This document shows, piece after piece, positions 44,768-53,215 of a stretch of DNA of 64,000 bases; positions within the stretch are counted from its first letter, which is position 1; each line of letters begins with the position of its first letter. The stretch lies in assembly GCF_006385255.1 (NCBI RefSeq), contig NZ_VFJE01000055.1, forward strand, positions 1 to 64,000, given 5' to 3'. A model generated the notes under the pieces. That model searched no databases, was not told where the DNA came from, and was given only the letters and a program-made list of their open reading frames with translations. Both the position numbers and the translations under genes were made by a program. The DNA is from Flavobacterium microcysteis (lineage in GTDB: Bacteria > Bacteroidota > Bacteroidia > Flavobacteriales > Flavobacteriaceae).

Positions 44768-45607
44768 CTATAAATCTCTTTTTTGAAGAATTTTATACGA
44801 CATTAACATAAAAATAACCGTCCAAACGACAACAATTACAATTTCATACCAATGCACGCTGTAGTCTTTTACACTGACATTACCTGAAACCTGATTTTCA
44901 ATAGCTTTATAGGCCTGGAAACGTGTGAAAGGTTCTTTTATAAGATTTGACATTGATTCCAATGGAAGGAAAGCAGTAATTTTTTGTACTTGCTCTGAAC
45001 TTGTGAATACCAGCCATCTCAAGAGTCCGAAAATGATTCCTTCTGCAAAAAACCAAACAAGTAGGAAACCCAAGGCAAAAGCAGAACGTTTTACCAATAT
45101 TCCCAAGAAAAGACAGAATGAGAAAAATGCCACTAGTTTTATGAAATAGGCCAAAAGATATTCCAGGTCAGAAAAGATAATGCCGGCTTCGTCATATGAA
45201 GAAAAGCACATTCCCAATATCAATGACATGATAAAGATAAAAATTGTAGAACCTAATGCGAAAAGTACAACGGTTATCAATTTGGACTGTATGAATTCCT
45301 TTTTGCTCAGTCCGTCTATAAGATTTTGTTTAAGCGTTCCATAAGTGTATTCATTAGCCATCATCGAAACAATCACGACAGCCAGAAAGAATTTAAGGAT
45401 GGAAGCAATATAGGTATTGAAATGCCAGATATAAGGGAAGTTGAAAATTCCCTGATCCGCAATGCGGAAGTTAATTCCCAGAAAGCTGAAATTGATGGAA
45501 GCAATCAGGGCAATGAAGGAAAGCAGAATGAAATAGGTAAGCGTCAATACTCTGCTTGCCTTGTTCTGCCATATTTTTTGGAGCTCTATAGATAGTAATC
45601 GTTTCAT
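44768..45607 (-). CDS. ABC-2 type transporter permease
   Basis: A 279-residue membrane protein with six predicted helices, beginning with a cytoplasmic KRLLSIELQKIWQNKASRVL segment. Other helices include FALGSTIFIFIMSLILGMC and EIVIVVVWTVIFMLMSYK. This matches ABC-2 permeases of lantibiotic/bacitracin-type or unknown exporters, which usually work as dimers with one ATPase. The ATPase gene lies 61 bp upstream. No second permease or specific substrate gene is visible. Confidence 0.9.
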   Translation of the reverse strand: MKRLLSIELQKIWQNKASRVLTLTYFILLSFIALIASINFSFLGINFRIADQGIFNFPYIWHFNTYIASILKFFLAVVIVSMMANEYTYGTLKQNLIDGLSKKEFIQSKLITVVLFALGSTIFIFIMSLILGMCFSSYDEAGIIFSDLEYLLAYFIKLVAFFSFCLFLGILVKRSAFALGFLLVWFFAEGIIFGLLRWLVFTSSEQVQKITAFLPLESMSNLIKEPFTRFQAYKAIENQVSGNVSVKDYSVHWYEIVIVVVWTVIFMLMSYKILQKRDL

Positions 45608-45668
45608 GGGTTGCGTATTTTGTCCTAGATGTCCTTGTCGGACCCGGTTTGGATTTGTTTCAGGAATG

Positions 45669-46565
45669 TTATTTGTTGTTCGTCAGTTCAAGGAATTGCT
45701 CTTCCAGGCTATGCTTGCGTTTTACAAGATGGCTTAGGGTTATATTCCTTTCAAAGAGAAATTTGTTCAGTTCAGACGCATTAAGCTGGGTTTTCGGATA
45801 GGCGATAATTCGGCCTTCTTCTTCCTCAATTTTTTCAATCGAAGGATGCTGTGCGAGTGCGCTTTTTAATTCCTGAAGGTTGTCTGCCAGCAATTCGAAG
45901 AAACCATCATGCGAATTCATACCGTCAACAGTCCCTGAATATAAGATTTCTCCTTTTCGTAAGACAAGCACATGGCTGCATACTTTTTCGACTTCATCCA
46001 AAAGGTGAGAGGCAAGAAGTATGGTGGTTCCTTGAGCAGCAATTACTTTGATAATATCTCTGATTTGACGGATTCCTTGCGGATCGAGTCCATTAGTAGG
46101 TTCGTCCAAAATCAGGATTTCCGGATCATTAAGCAGGGCAGAAGCAATAGCCAGTCTTTGTTTCATCCCTAACGAGAAAGTCCTGAATTTGCTATCTTTT
46201 CTATCCAGTAGCCCAACAATTTCCAACTTTTCAGTTATTTTAGAATAGTCGGTTCCTTTAATCTTACAAACCAATTGGAGATTTTGCTCAGCGGTCATGT
46301 AAGGATAAAAATTAGGCCTTTCGATAATGGCGCCTACTTTTTTTAGAGCTTCGTGTGTTTCCATTTGTCCGCCAAACCAGCTGTAACTTCCAGATGTTTT
46401 GTTGACAACATTGAGTACGATTCCGAGTGTAGTTGATTTTCCGCTTCCGTTTGGGCCTAAAATACCATAAACATTTCCTTTTTTGATTTCAAGGGAAACG
46501 TTTTTAACAGCTTTAACCAGGCCGAAATTTTTATAAAGACTTTCAATTTTAAGTATGGTTTCCAA
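45669..46565 (-). CDS. ABC transporter ATP-binding protein
   Basis: A 298-residue ATPase with Walker A GPNGSGKST, the Q-loop region NFYPYMTAEQN, the signature FSLGMKQRLAIA, Walker B ILILDEPTNGLDP, and the H-loop ASHLLDEVEK. A C-terminal extension of about 80 residues after the nucleotide-binding domain is typical of ABC-2/bacitracin-type exporters. It is the first gene of the apparent operon ABC ATPase, permease and three type IX secreted proteins. Confidence 0.94.
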   Translation of the reverse strand: METILKIESLYKNFGLVKAVKNVSLEIKKGNVYGILGPNGSGKSTTLGIVLNVVNKTSGSYSWFGGQMETHEALKKVGAIIERPNFYPYMTAEQNLQLVCKIKGTDYSKITEKLEIVGLLDRKDSKFRTFSLGMKQRLAIASALLNDPEILILDEPTNGLDPQGIRQIRDIIKVIAAQGTTILLASHLLDEVEKVCSHVLVLRKGEILYSGTVDGMNSHDGFFELLADNLQELKSALAQHPSIEKIEEEEGRIIAYPKTQLNASELNKFLFERNITLSHLVKRKHSLEEQFLELTNNK

Positions 46566-46657
46566 AATAGTATGAGGTTTGGTTTATAGTAAGACGATCC
46601 TGGCAACAATTTGTTACAAGAAAATTAAAACTCTTTTCGGATGTGTTTTTTAACTAT

Positions 46658-46897
46658 TTACAAGGCGACTTGTCTTCTTTCGTAAAGCTGGTTTAGTGCC
46701 TTATTAATGTCTTTCATTTCTTCAGAAAGATGAATTTTGTTACCTAAAATGTCATTCGTTGCGCAACGGTGGCATACTTTGCATTCAAATTCTTTGAAGT
46801 GATCAGTAATTTTTCGGGTGGTCTTAAACTTATGACCAAAAAACTGACAAAAGGCTTTTTCAAAAAGCGCATTGTGGCGGGTTGTGTTTGGATTCAT
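46658..46897 (-). CDS. Small zinc-ribbon-like protein
   Basis: A 79-residue protein with FCQFFGHKFKTTRK and FECKVCHRCATND, a Cys-His and Cys-Cys-Cys cluster that resembles a zinc ribbon, followed by a helical tail. Similar small proteins are common in Flavobacteriaceae (DUF1660-like is a guess). From the later ATG (46897) it fits the family better than from 46921. It could bind nucleic acid or metal; no function is known. Confidence 0.75.
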   Translation of the reverse strand: MNPNTTRHNALFEKAFCQFFGHKFKTTRKITDHFKEFECKVCHRCATNDILGNKIHLSEEMKDINKALNQLYERRQVAL

Positions 46898-47084
46898 GTA
46901 GGTTATGTTTGTTAGGGGCAATAAACATACTAATTTATCCGATTAAAGGCAAAAATAATCGATGAAATGCACTTTGTAAACAAAACACCAACAAAGGGTT
47001 AAGTAATTTGATTGGTATAATGGGCTTGTTGCAAAATTATTTTGACACGTTTCTTTTGTATTAATTTTTTAACAATAAATTGAT

Positions 47085-47531
47085 TTAAACCAGACCATGA
47101 TCTTTTAAGGCCTTTTCCTCATCTCCGGTTATATAGGCAAAAATCGCATGCTTTTTGTCTTTGTAGTGTAAAAAATAGATTACTTCAAATTCAATTTTCC
47201 CCACTTTTCCTTCTTTTTGATAGTTTGTTCTCCAATAGATTTTCGCCATCGTATGATATTCATTGAGTGCAACTATTTCTTTGGAAAGTATGTCCATGGA
47301 AGTAATCCCTATCTTTTTATAAAATTCATAACCTTTCGACATCCGTTTCTTGAATTCACTGTCGTTTTTTCCACAAATCACTCCTAACGGACTTGATTCG
47401 ATAAAGCAGTCAGCAAAAGAGGCAATGGTGGCATCTAAATGTATCTTTTCGTCTTTTAACGTAGCATTGAATCGTTTTTCATAATTCTTAAAAAAGATTT
47501 CAGCGTCTTTGATTTGTGTTTTCATAGCCAT
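47085..47531 (-). CDS. SnoaL/NTF2-like protein
   Basis: A 148-residue protein of the NTF2-like fold: an N-terminal helix (IFFKNYEKRFNATLKDEK), IASFADCFIESSPLGV, YEFYKKIGITSMDILSKEIV, and C-terminal strands (EFEVIYFLHYKDKKHAIFAY). The ATG two codons later is also possible. A bidirectional terminator at 47595-47630 separates it from the nucleoid-associated gene. Its own substrate or ligand is unknown. Confidence 0.8.
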   Translation of the reverse strand: MAMKTQIKDAEIFFKNYEKRFNATLKDEKIHLDATIASFADCFIESSPLGVICGKNDSEFKKRMSKGYEFYKKIGITSMDILSKEIVALNEYHTMAKIYWRTNYQKEGKVGKIEFEVIYFLHYKDKKHAIFAYITGDEEKALKDHGLV

Positions 47532-47594
47532 ACTGTTTGATTTCTAAATTACGATTACTAAAACAGTTTGCTTTTATATAATTATACACAAATA

Positions 47595-47630
47595 AAAAAT
47601 CCCCGATTACATAGCAATCGGGGATTTTTG
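47595..47630. terminator. Terminator of the nucleoid-associated gene
   Basis: AAAAATCCCCGATT (47595-47608) and AATCGGGGATTTTT (47616-47629) form a perfect 14-bp stem with a 7-base loop. Confidence 0.93.
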
Positions 47631-47646
47631 AATATTTTAAATAGGC

Positions 47647-48705
47647 TTAGGATTTCTGCTCTTTGTTGAAATATACTAGGTAATAGTACATTTGCTTCTC
47701 TTCATCCCATCCTTTTTCTACAAATTTTTCAGCACTTTCCGGATTGATAAAATCCAGTTTGATTTGGATATTCGTATCGAGATTGATTACGTTCTTGATT
47801 TTTTTTCGTGCATCCGAAACCGCTGCATTTGCAATTGGGAAAGTAGTCACATCTTCAATGCTGTACTTTTCTCCTTTGTCGACCTTATAGTTTTTAAATT
47901 CCGACATCAAGTCCGGATTGTCAATTACTTCATTCAGGAAGTTTTGCTCTACGAAATCGTCGTTTTTTGCAAAATAGTTCACAGAACGGTTCATGAACAT
48001 TACTTCTTCTTTTTTATCTTCAGCAGGCAATACCACGTCTTTTGCGAAGTCCTGGCAGAATTTTAAATATTTTTTAGTAATGAAGTTTTCATCCTGAAAA
48101 GCATCTACAGAAAGGAAATGCTCTAGCCAGTAACGTGCATCATATCGGTTGCTATCTACTGTCAGGATTTTATATCCTTCTTCTTTTTTATGGTTGAAAA
48201 TAAGACATCCTTTGTCAAGCTTGTTCAAGTTGATTCCGTGTTGTAGGATCATTTCAAGATTGCTTTCTTTTTCTTCAAATTGTAGGAAATCAGATTGCAA
48301 TTCGCTTTTGAATACTCCAACGGCGTCAACAACATTGTTGTCAATGCTCAGGTTGGTAAGATAAGCAACATAAACCTCTCCGTTTTTGATGTGCGGATGG
48401 TTGGATTGCTCAAAAAGATGTTTCGTTATCTTCTTTGAAACCTCATGAACACTACTAGGATTGTTGAAAATCTCGCCAGCAAAGTTGTACATTTCATTAT
48501 ATTCCAAATCTACATCATGTGCAAACTGGAAATAGTTTTCTTCTTTTTCTCTAAACGATTTGAAGAAAAATTCTTTTAGCAAAGGCATGATCTCGTCGTT
48601 TAGGCCATATGGCGATTCAGACAAAAAGAAGGCTTCGTTACGGCTTTTGTTTCCTACTCTATGAACGGAAAGAGTTTCGATGTGGGTGTTAAATAAGTTG
48701 ATCAT
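47647..48705 (-). CDS. Nucleoid-associated protein, NdpA/YejK-like
   Basis: A 352-residue soluble protein of the nucleoid-associated family: NLFNTHIETLSVHRVGNKSR at the start, HLFEQSNHPHIKNGEVYVAY, KGCLIFNHKKEEGYKILTVD and RYDARYWLEHFLSV in the middle. It is longer than typical YejK proteins only slightly. The E. coli relative binds DNA and is found on the nucleoid. It lies just downstream of the four-helix-bundle gene, separated by a CTAAG octamer array that ends eight bases before its start. Confidence 0.9.
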   Translation of the reverse strand: MINLFNTHIETLSVHRVGNKSRNEAFFLSESPYGLNDEIMPLLKEFFFKSFREKEENYFQFAHDVDLEYNEMYNFAGEIFNNPSSVHEVSKKITKHLFEQSNHPHIKNGEVYVAYLTNLSIDNNVVDAVGVFKSELQSDFLQFEEKESNLEMILQHGINLNKLDKGCLIFNHKKEEGYKILTVDSNRYDARYWLEHFLSVDAFQDENFITKKYLKFCQDFAKDVVLPAEDKKEEVMFMNRSVNYFAKNDDFVEQNFLNEVIDNPDLMSEFKNYKVDKGEKYSIEDVTTFPIANAAVSDARKKIKNVINLDTNIQIKLDFINPESAEKFVEKGWDEEKQMYYYLVYFNKEQKS

Positions 48706-48713
48706 TTTTTTTT

Positions 48714-48751
48714 TAAGTTGCTAAGATTTAAGCAGCTAAGTGGCTAAGTAG
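48714..48751. repeat. Octamer array, CTAAG orientation
   Basis: About five units (TTAAGTTG, CTAAGATT, TAAGCAG, CTAAGTGG, CTAAGTAG) in inverted orientation to the array at 49154-49190. The CTA at 48744-48746 gives the TAG stop codon of the four-helix-bundle gene. Confidence 0.9.
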
Positions 48752-49112
48752 TTTTGCTTTGTTCTTTTACCTTTTTAATAAAAGAGACTAGCATTCTTTC
48801 CAGCTCCCGACTGTCTTCGTATTGTTTGTTAAATTGTTCAGGTGTTAAATACCCTATGTTTTTTGCAATCTCTAATTGTGTCTGAAGTTCAAATAAAGAA
48901 CCAATAGAGATATTTAGAAATCGGACGTATTCTTTAGGGCTTTCTCTGCTGTAACCCTCAGCGATATTACTAGGGATTGAAATAGAGCACCTTCTGATTT
49001 GTGATGTTAATCCTAATGATTCGTCTCTTGGAAATGTTCTTGTAATCTGATAAATAGAGGTAACTAATGTCATTGATTTCTGCCAGATAAGCAGTTTTTT
49101 GAAATGGCTCAT
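48744..49112 (-). CDS. Four-helix-bundle protein (23S rRNA IVS-family)
   Basis: A 122-residue helical protein of the S23/IVS family, members of which are encoded by intervening sequences in 23S rRNA genes and elsewhere. It shows the typical start FKKLLIWQKSMTLVTSIYQI, FPRDESLGLTSQIRRCSISI, PSNIAEGYSRESPKEYVRFL and SIGSLFELQTQLEIAKNIGY. Structure of the family is known as a pentameric four-helix bundle; the biochemical role is unclear. The gene is bracketed by inverted octamer arrays on both sides, its stop codon lies within one of them, and it sits between a pRiA4b-like gene and the nucleoid gene, as an inserted cassette would. Confidence 0.93.
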   Translation of the reverse strand: MSHFKKLLIWQKSMTLVTSIYQITRTFPRDESLGLTSQIRRCSISIPSNIAEGYSRESPKEYVRFLNISIGSLFELQTQLEIAKNIGYLTPEQFNKQYEDSRELERMLVSFIKKVKEQSKTT

Positions 49113-49153
49113 AAATAACTTTTTTTCAAATATAGACTTTCTATATCAAAAAA

Positions 49154-49190
49154 CTTAAAGCCTTAGAATCTTAGCACCTTAGCAGCTTAG
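49154..49190. repeat. Octamer array, CTTAG orientation
   Basis: CTTAAAGC, CTTAGAAT, CTTAGCAC, CTTAGCAG and CTTAG follow in sequence, ending one base before the stop codon of the pRiA4b-like gene. It is in inverted orientation to the array at 48714-48751. Confidence 0.9.
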
Positions 49191-49191
49191 A

Positions 49192-49728
49192 CTAATTCCA
49201 ATTCTCCTCAAATCCGTAATCCTCAAAATTATCTCCTCCGTCCAACATATCAAGATCATCTTCGTCAAAGTCGTCCTCATCATAATCGAAGTCATTTACG
49301 GCTGAGTCGCTAAAATCCTTGTCAGGTGCTTCAAGAGGCACTATTCCATGAGAGAATAACACATCCGGATAAACCTGTCCTGGAACATGCTCTTCAATGG
49401 CAGCCAGTTCTACAAAGAAAGTCCACATATTGATAAAGTCATAAACATAGATGATTTTTGTTCTTTCTTCATCTAAAACTTCAGAAAGCTCAAAATCAGA
49501 CATTACTTTTTGCTCACCCGGTATATCACCTGTGTCAAACATCGGGATTTCCTCGTCCTGATTCCACTGGTCGTCACTCGTATAAAATGAAGCTACTTCC
49601 ATACCGTCAAAACCAAAAGCATTGACAATAGCGTTATGCAGGTCTTCTAAAGTGTCGTTGTCCTGAATGGCAATATCTCTGAAAACATCTTCTTCCGCAT
49701 CGAGTATTACCCTGAATTTATAAACCAT
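49192..49728 (-). CDS. pRiA4b ORF-3-like (IS1096 passenger TnpR-type) protein
   Basis: A 178-residue protein: MVYKFRVILDAEEDVFRDIA at the start, DTLEDLHNAIVNAFGFDG, ASFYTSDDQWN and YDFINMWTFFVELAAI, matching the pRiA4b ORF-3-like fold. Its C-terminal 40 residues are an Asp/Glu-rich tail. The family name comes from plasmid and IS1096 homologues, but in Flavobacteria the gene appears in non-mobile settings. Function unknown. A -7 element TACCTTTG lies 25 bases upstream. Its TAG stop abuts an octamer array. Confidence 0.88.
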   Translation of the reverse strand: MVYKFRVILDAEEDVFRDIAIQDNDTLEDLHNAIVNAFGFDGMEVASFYTSDDQWNQDEEIPMFDTGDIPGEQKVMSDFELSEVLDEERTKIIYVYDFINMWTFFVELAAIEEHVPGQVYPDVLFSHGIVPLEAPDKDFSDSAVNDFDYDEDDFDEDDLDMLDGGDNFEDYGFEENWN

Positions 49729-49752
49729 AATCTAAATGTATTTTTGAAACGC

Positions 49753-49760
49753 CAAAGGTA
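49753..49760 (-). promoter_or_regulatory. Promoter -7 element of the pRiA4b-like gene
   Basis: Minus-strand TACCTTTG, exact TAnnTTTG, 24 bases before ATG 49728. Confidence 0.5.
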
Positions 49761-49834
49761 AAATTTAAATTCCGATTTTTAGATTTTGCATTCTTGGAAT
49801 TTTTGATATACGGCTGGAATCAGGAATCATTTTT

Positions 49835-50224
49835 TTAAGCTTCGTAAAATTCAATCGGCAGATTATCAGGGTCTGCTATGAATGTAAAACGTTTGTTCGT
49901 AAATTCATCAGTCCTCAGCGGTTCTGGATTCAGATTGTTTTCAACTAAATAATGTCGTGTCTTTTGTATATCATCAACTTCAAAAGCCAGATGTCGTAAT
50001 CCGCAGGCTTCCGGACGTGAAACACGGCTTGGCGGATTTGGAAATGAAAAAAGCTCAATCGAATAATTTCCATTCAGCGCCAAATCCAGCTTATAAGAAT
50101 CTCTTTCGCTGCGGTAGGCTTCGGCTAGGATTTCAAAACCTAGAATTTTTGTGTAAAAATGTTTTGATACTTCATAATCCGAACAGATTATGGCTATGTG
50201 GTGTACTTTGTTAATTTTTAGCAT
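49835..50224 (-). CDS. VOC protein, YaeR/GloA2-like
   Basis: A 129-residue vicinal-oxygen-chelate protein of the SMU1112c/YaeR group: HHIAIICSDYEVSKHFYTKI, ILGFEILAEAYRSERDSYKL, SRPEACGLRHLAFEVDDI and FTFIADPDNLPIEFYEA. The conserved His and Glu ligands (HHIAI, LRHLAF, IELFSF, IEFYE) are all present, so a metal site is intact. Its substrate is not known. It is 6 bp downstream of a second VOC gene, one operon. Confidence 0.93.
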   Translation of the reverse strand: MLKINKVHHIAIICSDYEVSKHFYTKILGFEILAEAYRSERDSYKLDLALNGNYSIELFSFPNPPSRVSRPEACGLRHLAFEVDDIQKTRHYLVENNLNPEPLRTDEFTNKRFTFIADPDNLPIEFYEA

Positions 50225-50230
50225 ATTATA

Positions 50231-50608
50231 TTATTCTCTTAAAGGTTCAGTAATCCACCATTGATTTCCAAAAGGATCTTCAAATCCTGCAGTATAACCG
50301 TATTCTTCCTGTCCTGGATTTTTAAGGGTTTTCGAACCTTTTTGTATGGCGAGATTGAAAACATCATCTATTTTTTCAATAAATAGGAACATACCGCAAG
50401 TCTTTTGGTGCCAGTTGTCATTGGCCTGGGCAAACATTACTACGGCATCCTTAATCCTGATTTCTCCATGCATTATGGAATTGTTTTTTCCGGGAACAAT
50501 AAGCTGTTCTTTGGCACCCAAAACTGTTTTGGAAAATTCTAAAAAGTCATTGGACTTATTCAGTATAAGATAGGGCATGACGGGAAGGTACTGCTGCGGA
50601 ATTTTCAT
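50231..50608 (-). CDS. VOC protein, PhnB-like
   Basis: A 125-residue PhnB/glyoxalase-like protein: YLPVMPYLILNKSNDFLEFS, KTVLGAKEQLIVPGKNNSIM, HGEIRIKDAVVMFAQANDNW and GYTAGFEDPFGNQWWITEP. Such PhnB-like proteins often lack glyoxalase activity. First gene of a two-gene VOC operon on the minus strand. It is divergent from the TonB receptor gene, whose start is 166 bp away. Confidence 0.93.
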   Translation of the reverse strand: MKIPQQYLPVMPYLILNKSNDFLEFSKTVLGAKEQLIVPGKNNSIMHGEIRIKDAVVMFAQANDNWHQKTCGMFLFIEKIDDVFNLAIQKGSKTLKNPGQEEYGYTAGFEDPFGNQWWITEPLRE

Positions 50609-50774
50609 AGTGATACGGTGTTAATTCATATTAAAAGTATAAAAACAAAATCATATGCGGAAGGTTTTTATGATTTGCATTGCAATTCATCCTCGAAAAA
50701 ATACAATTCGGTAATCTTTATTATGAAAGCAAACTTTCCAAATGCAACTTTGCCTCAACAAAAACACCAAATCA

Positions 50775-52928
50775 ATGAAAAATATTTTTACACTCTTATT
50801 CCTTACATTCTCTATTGCAACTTTTGCGCAGCAAACGGTTTCCGGAAAAGTCGTTGACGAAAAAGGACGCCCTATTGCAGGAGCCAATGTTTTTATTGAA
50901 GGAACCTACGATGGAGATTCTTCAAATGAGCAGGGAAATTTCAGCTTTCAGACTACAGTAACCGGAAAACAAAAACTGGTGGTTACTTTTTTGACTTATG
51001 AAACTTTAAACCAGGAAATAACAGTTGAAGATTTTAAGAACAAGACTGTCAAAATGAAAGAATCCGTTAACACGCTTGATGCTGTTGTGATTACTGCCGG
51101 AACTTTTGAATCGGGTGATAAAGCAAGAACTTCAGTTTTAAAACCTATGGATATTGTTACGACAGCCGGAGCAGCAGGCGATATTATTGGGGCGTTGCTA
51201 ACTTTGCCAGGCACTCAGACTGTTGGTGAAGATGGCCGTCTTTTTGTAAGAGGTGGTGAAGCAGATGAGACACAGACTTATGTTGATGGGCTTCGTGTTT
51301 CACAGCCGTATGGTGCTACAACAAACAATTTGCCAACACGAGGAAGATTTTCACCTTTTCTTTTTAGTGGTATTGCCTTTTCAACCGGTGGTTATAGCGC
51401 AGAATATGGAGAAGCACTGTCAAGCGTCTTATTATTAAACACAATTGAAGATCCGGACCAGAATAAGACAGATATTTCATTAATGAGTGTTGGTTTAGGA
51501 ATAGGAAATACGCAGAAATGGGAAAAAAGTTCCTTAAGCGTAAATGCTTCCTATGTGAATCTGGCGCCTTATCAGGTGGCAGTTCCTCAAGCTGTAGATT
51601 GGAACAGAGCTTATCAGTCAATATCAGGTGAGATGGTTTATCGTTATCATTTTAATAATGGAACACTTAAGACATACATGGCTTTTGATGCGGCAGATTT
51701 TGACCTGAACCAGGAAGATATCAACCGACCAGAAAAAATTAGAGTAGATGTGCGAAATAATAATTTCTATCTGAATTCTTCTTATAAGGGTTATTTTGGG
51801 AGCAATTACCAATTAACTACAGGGATTAGCTATGGCTATTCGCAGAACAAAATAGGAATTGCATTAGACGATGTGAAAAATGCCGAGCATGCTACACATA
51901 TGAAGATAAAAATTGGTAAAAACATTACCGAAAGAATAAGATTGACAGCTGGTGCCGATTATTTCACAACTAAATTTGATGAAGATTTTGCTGAAAATGC
52001 TGGGAATACTTTTTCTTCCGGATACAATAACAATATCGCAGCAACGTATGCAGAAGCAAACATCTTCTTCTCCAAAAGATTTGCAGCCAAAGCTGGTTTC
52101 CGTTTTTCGTATACCGATTTGCTACAGGAATCTAACCTTTCACCAAGATTTTCTTTGGGCTACAAGGTAAGCGACAACGGACAATTGTCTTTTGCTTATG
52201 GAGATTTCGTACAATCACCAAGACAAGAATATCTGAAATATTCAGATCGTTTCGAAAGTGAGAAAACAGCACACTATATTTTGAATTACGAATACAGCAA
52301 ATCAGGAAGAATATTCCGTGCGGAGGCTTACTTAAAGCAATACAGAGATTTGGTAAAATATGATACAGAAACAGTTCAGTTTGACTCTCAATTTAATAAC
52401 AACGGAAAAGGTTTTGCAAAAGGAATCGACTTGTACTGGAGAGATAATACAACATTTAAGAATCTGGAATATTGGTTTTCGTACTCTTATATAAATACAA
52501 AAAGAGATTTTAAAAACTATCCGAAAGAAGTGACGCCTAGTTTTGTAGCCGACCATTCGCTATCACTCGTTACAAAGTATTGGGTAAACAGCCTGAGATC
52601 TCAAATTGGATTTACACATAGCTTTAACTCAGGAAGACCTTATAATGATCCAAATAAAGCTGATTTTATGAGCGGAAAGACGAAGACTTATAATAACTTG
52701 AGCTTTAGTTGGGCGTACTTAGTTTCACAACAAAAAATACTTTACTTCTCTGTTTCAAACGTTATGGGGACAGATAATGTTTTCGGATACCAATATGCAA
52801 ACAATCCAGATACTAGCGGACAATTCCAACGTAAAGCTATCGGACAGCCAGCCGACCGTTTTTTCTTCGTAGGCTTTTTCTGGACGATTAGTGACAATAA
52901 GAAAGATAATCAGTTGAAGAATCTTTAA
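50775..52928 (+). CDS. TonB-dependent receptor
   Basis: A 717-residue outer-membrane receptor: signal peptide (KNIFTLLFLTFSIATFAQ), a CarboxypepD_reg-like domain (VSGKVVDEKGRPIAGANVFI, residues about 22-105), a plug with GRLFVRGGEADETQTYVDG, and a 22-strand barrel ending in RFFFVGFFWTIS. No SusD-like partner or siderophore genes are adjacent, so the ligand is unknown. ATG 50775 is chosen over 50742 because only the later start gives a signal peptide. Three octamer arrays begin 2 bp after its stop. Confidence 0.95.
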   Translation: MKNIFTLLFLTFSIATFAQQTVSGKVVDEKGRPIAGANVFIEGTYDGDSSNEQGNFSFQTTVTGKQKLVVTFLTYETLNQEITVEDFKNKTVKMKESVNTLDAVVITAGTFESGDKARTSVLKPMDIVTTAGAAGDIIGALLTLPGTQTVGEDGRLFVRGGEADETQTYVDGLRVSQPYGATTNNLPTRGRFSPFLFSGIAFSTGGYSAEYGEALSSVLLLNTIEDPDQNKTDISLMSVGLGIGNTQKWEKSSLSVNASYVNLAPYQVAVPQAVDWNRAYQSISGEMVYRYHFNNGTLKTYMAFDAADFDLNQEDINRPEKIRVDVRNNNFYLNSSYKGYFGSNYQLTTGISYGYSQNKIGIALDDVKNAEHATHMKIKIGKNITERIRLTAGADYFTTKFDEDFAENAGNTFSSGYNNNIAATYAEANIFFSKRFAAKAGFRFSYTDLLQESNLSPRFSLGYKVSDNGQLSFAYGDFVQSPRQEYLKYSDRFESEKTAHYILNYEYSKSGRIFRAEAYLKQYRDLVKYDTETVQFDSQFNNNGKGFAKGIDLYWRDNTTFKNLEYWFSYSYINTKRDFKNYPKEVTPSFVADHSLSLVTKYWVNSLRSQIGFTHSFNSGRPYNDPNKADFMSGKTKTYNNLSFSWAYLVSQQKILYFSVSNVMGTDNVFGYQYANNPDTSGQFQRKAIGQPADRFFFVGFFWTISDNKKDNQLKNL

Positions 52929-53215
52929 AGAAGGTACTAAGGTTCTGAGGTGCTAAGTTGCTGAGGTTTGATTTTTGAATGTACATATTAGTGCTTTTGA
53001 AAAAGAGGTGTTTAAAAGGCGCTGAGGTGCTGAGGCTCTAAGGTTTGTTTGGGAGGTTAGATGTTAGTACTTTGAAAGAAGATAATTAAGAAAGGTAGTA
53101 AGGAACTAAGTTGCTAAATTCCTGAGCAAAAGAACAAAATATTTATCTCCGTATCTCAAAACCTTAGCGCCTTAGTACCTTAGAACCTTAGCACCTCAAA
53201 AACCAAGCACCTCAA
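52929..53215. repeat. Cluster of direct and inverted octamer arrays, no gene
   Basis: The 424-bp gap between the TonB receptor and the TPR gene holds no open frame. It has three arrays with CTAAG/CTGAG units at about 52931-52970, 53017-53046 and 53092-53126, and one inverted array with CTTAG units at 53155-53213 (triplets CGC, TAC, AAC, CAC). The outer arrays are complementary, so transcripts from the receptor gene could form a long hairpin. The spacers contain TTAG/CTAA fragments consistent with decay. Confidence 0.9.

Noticed and set aside
49192..49728. Active transposable element suggested by the IS1096 passenger name
   Set aside because: The name refers to homologues; no transposase or terminal inverted repeats are seen around the gene apart from the octamer arrays.
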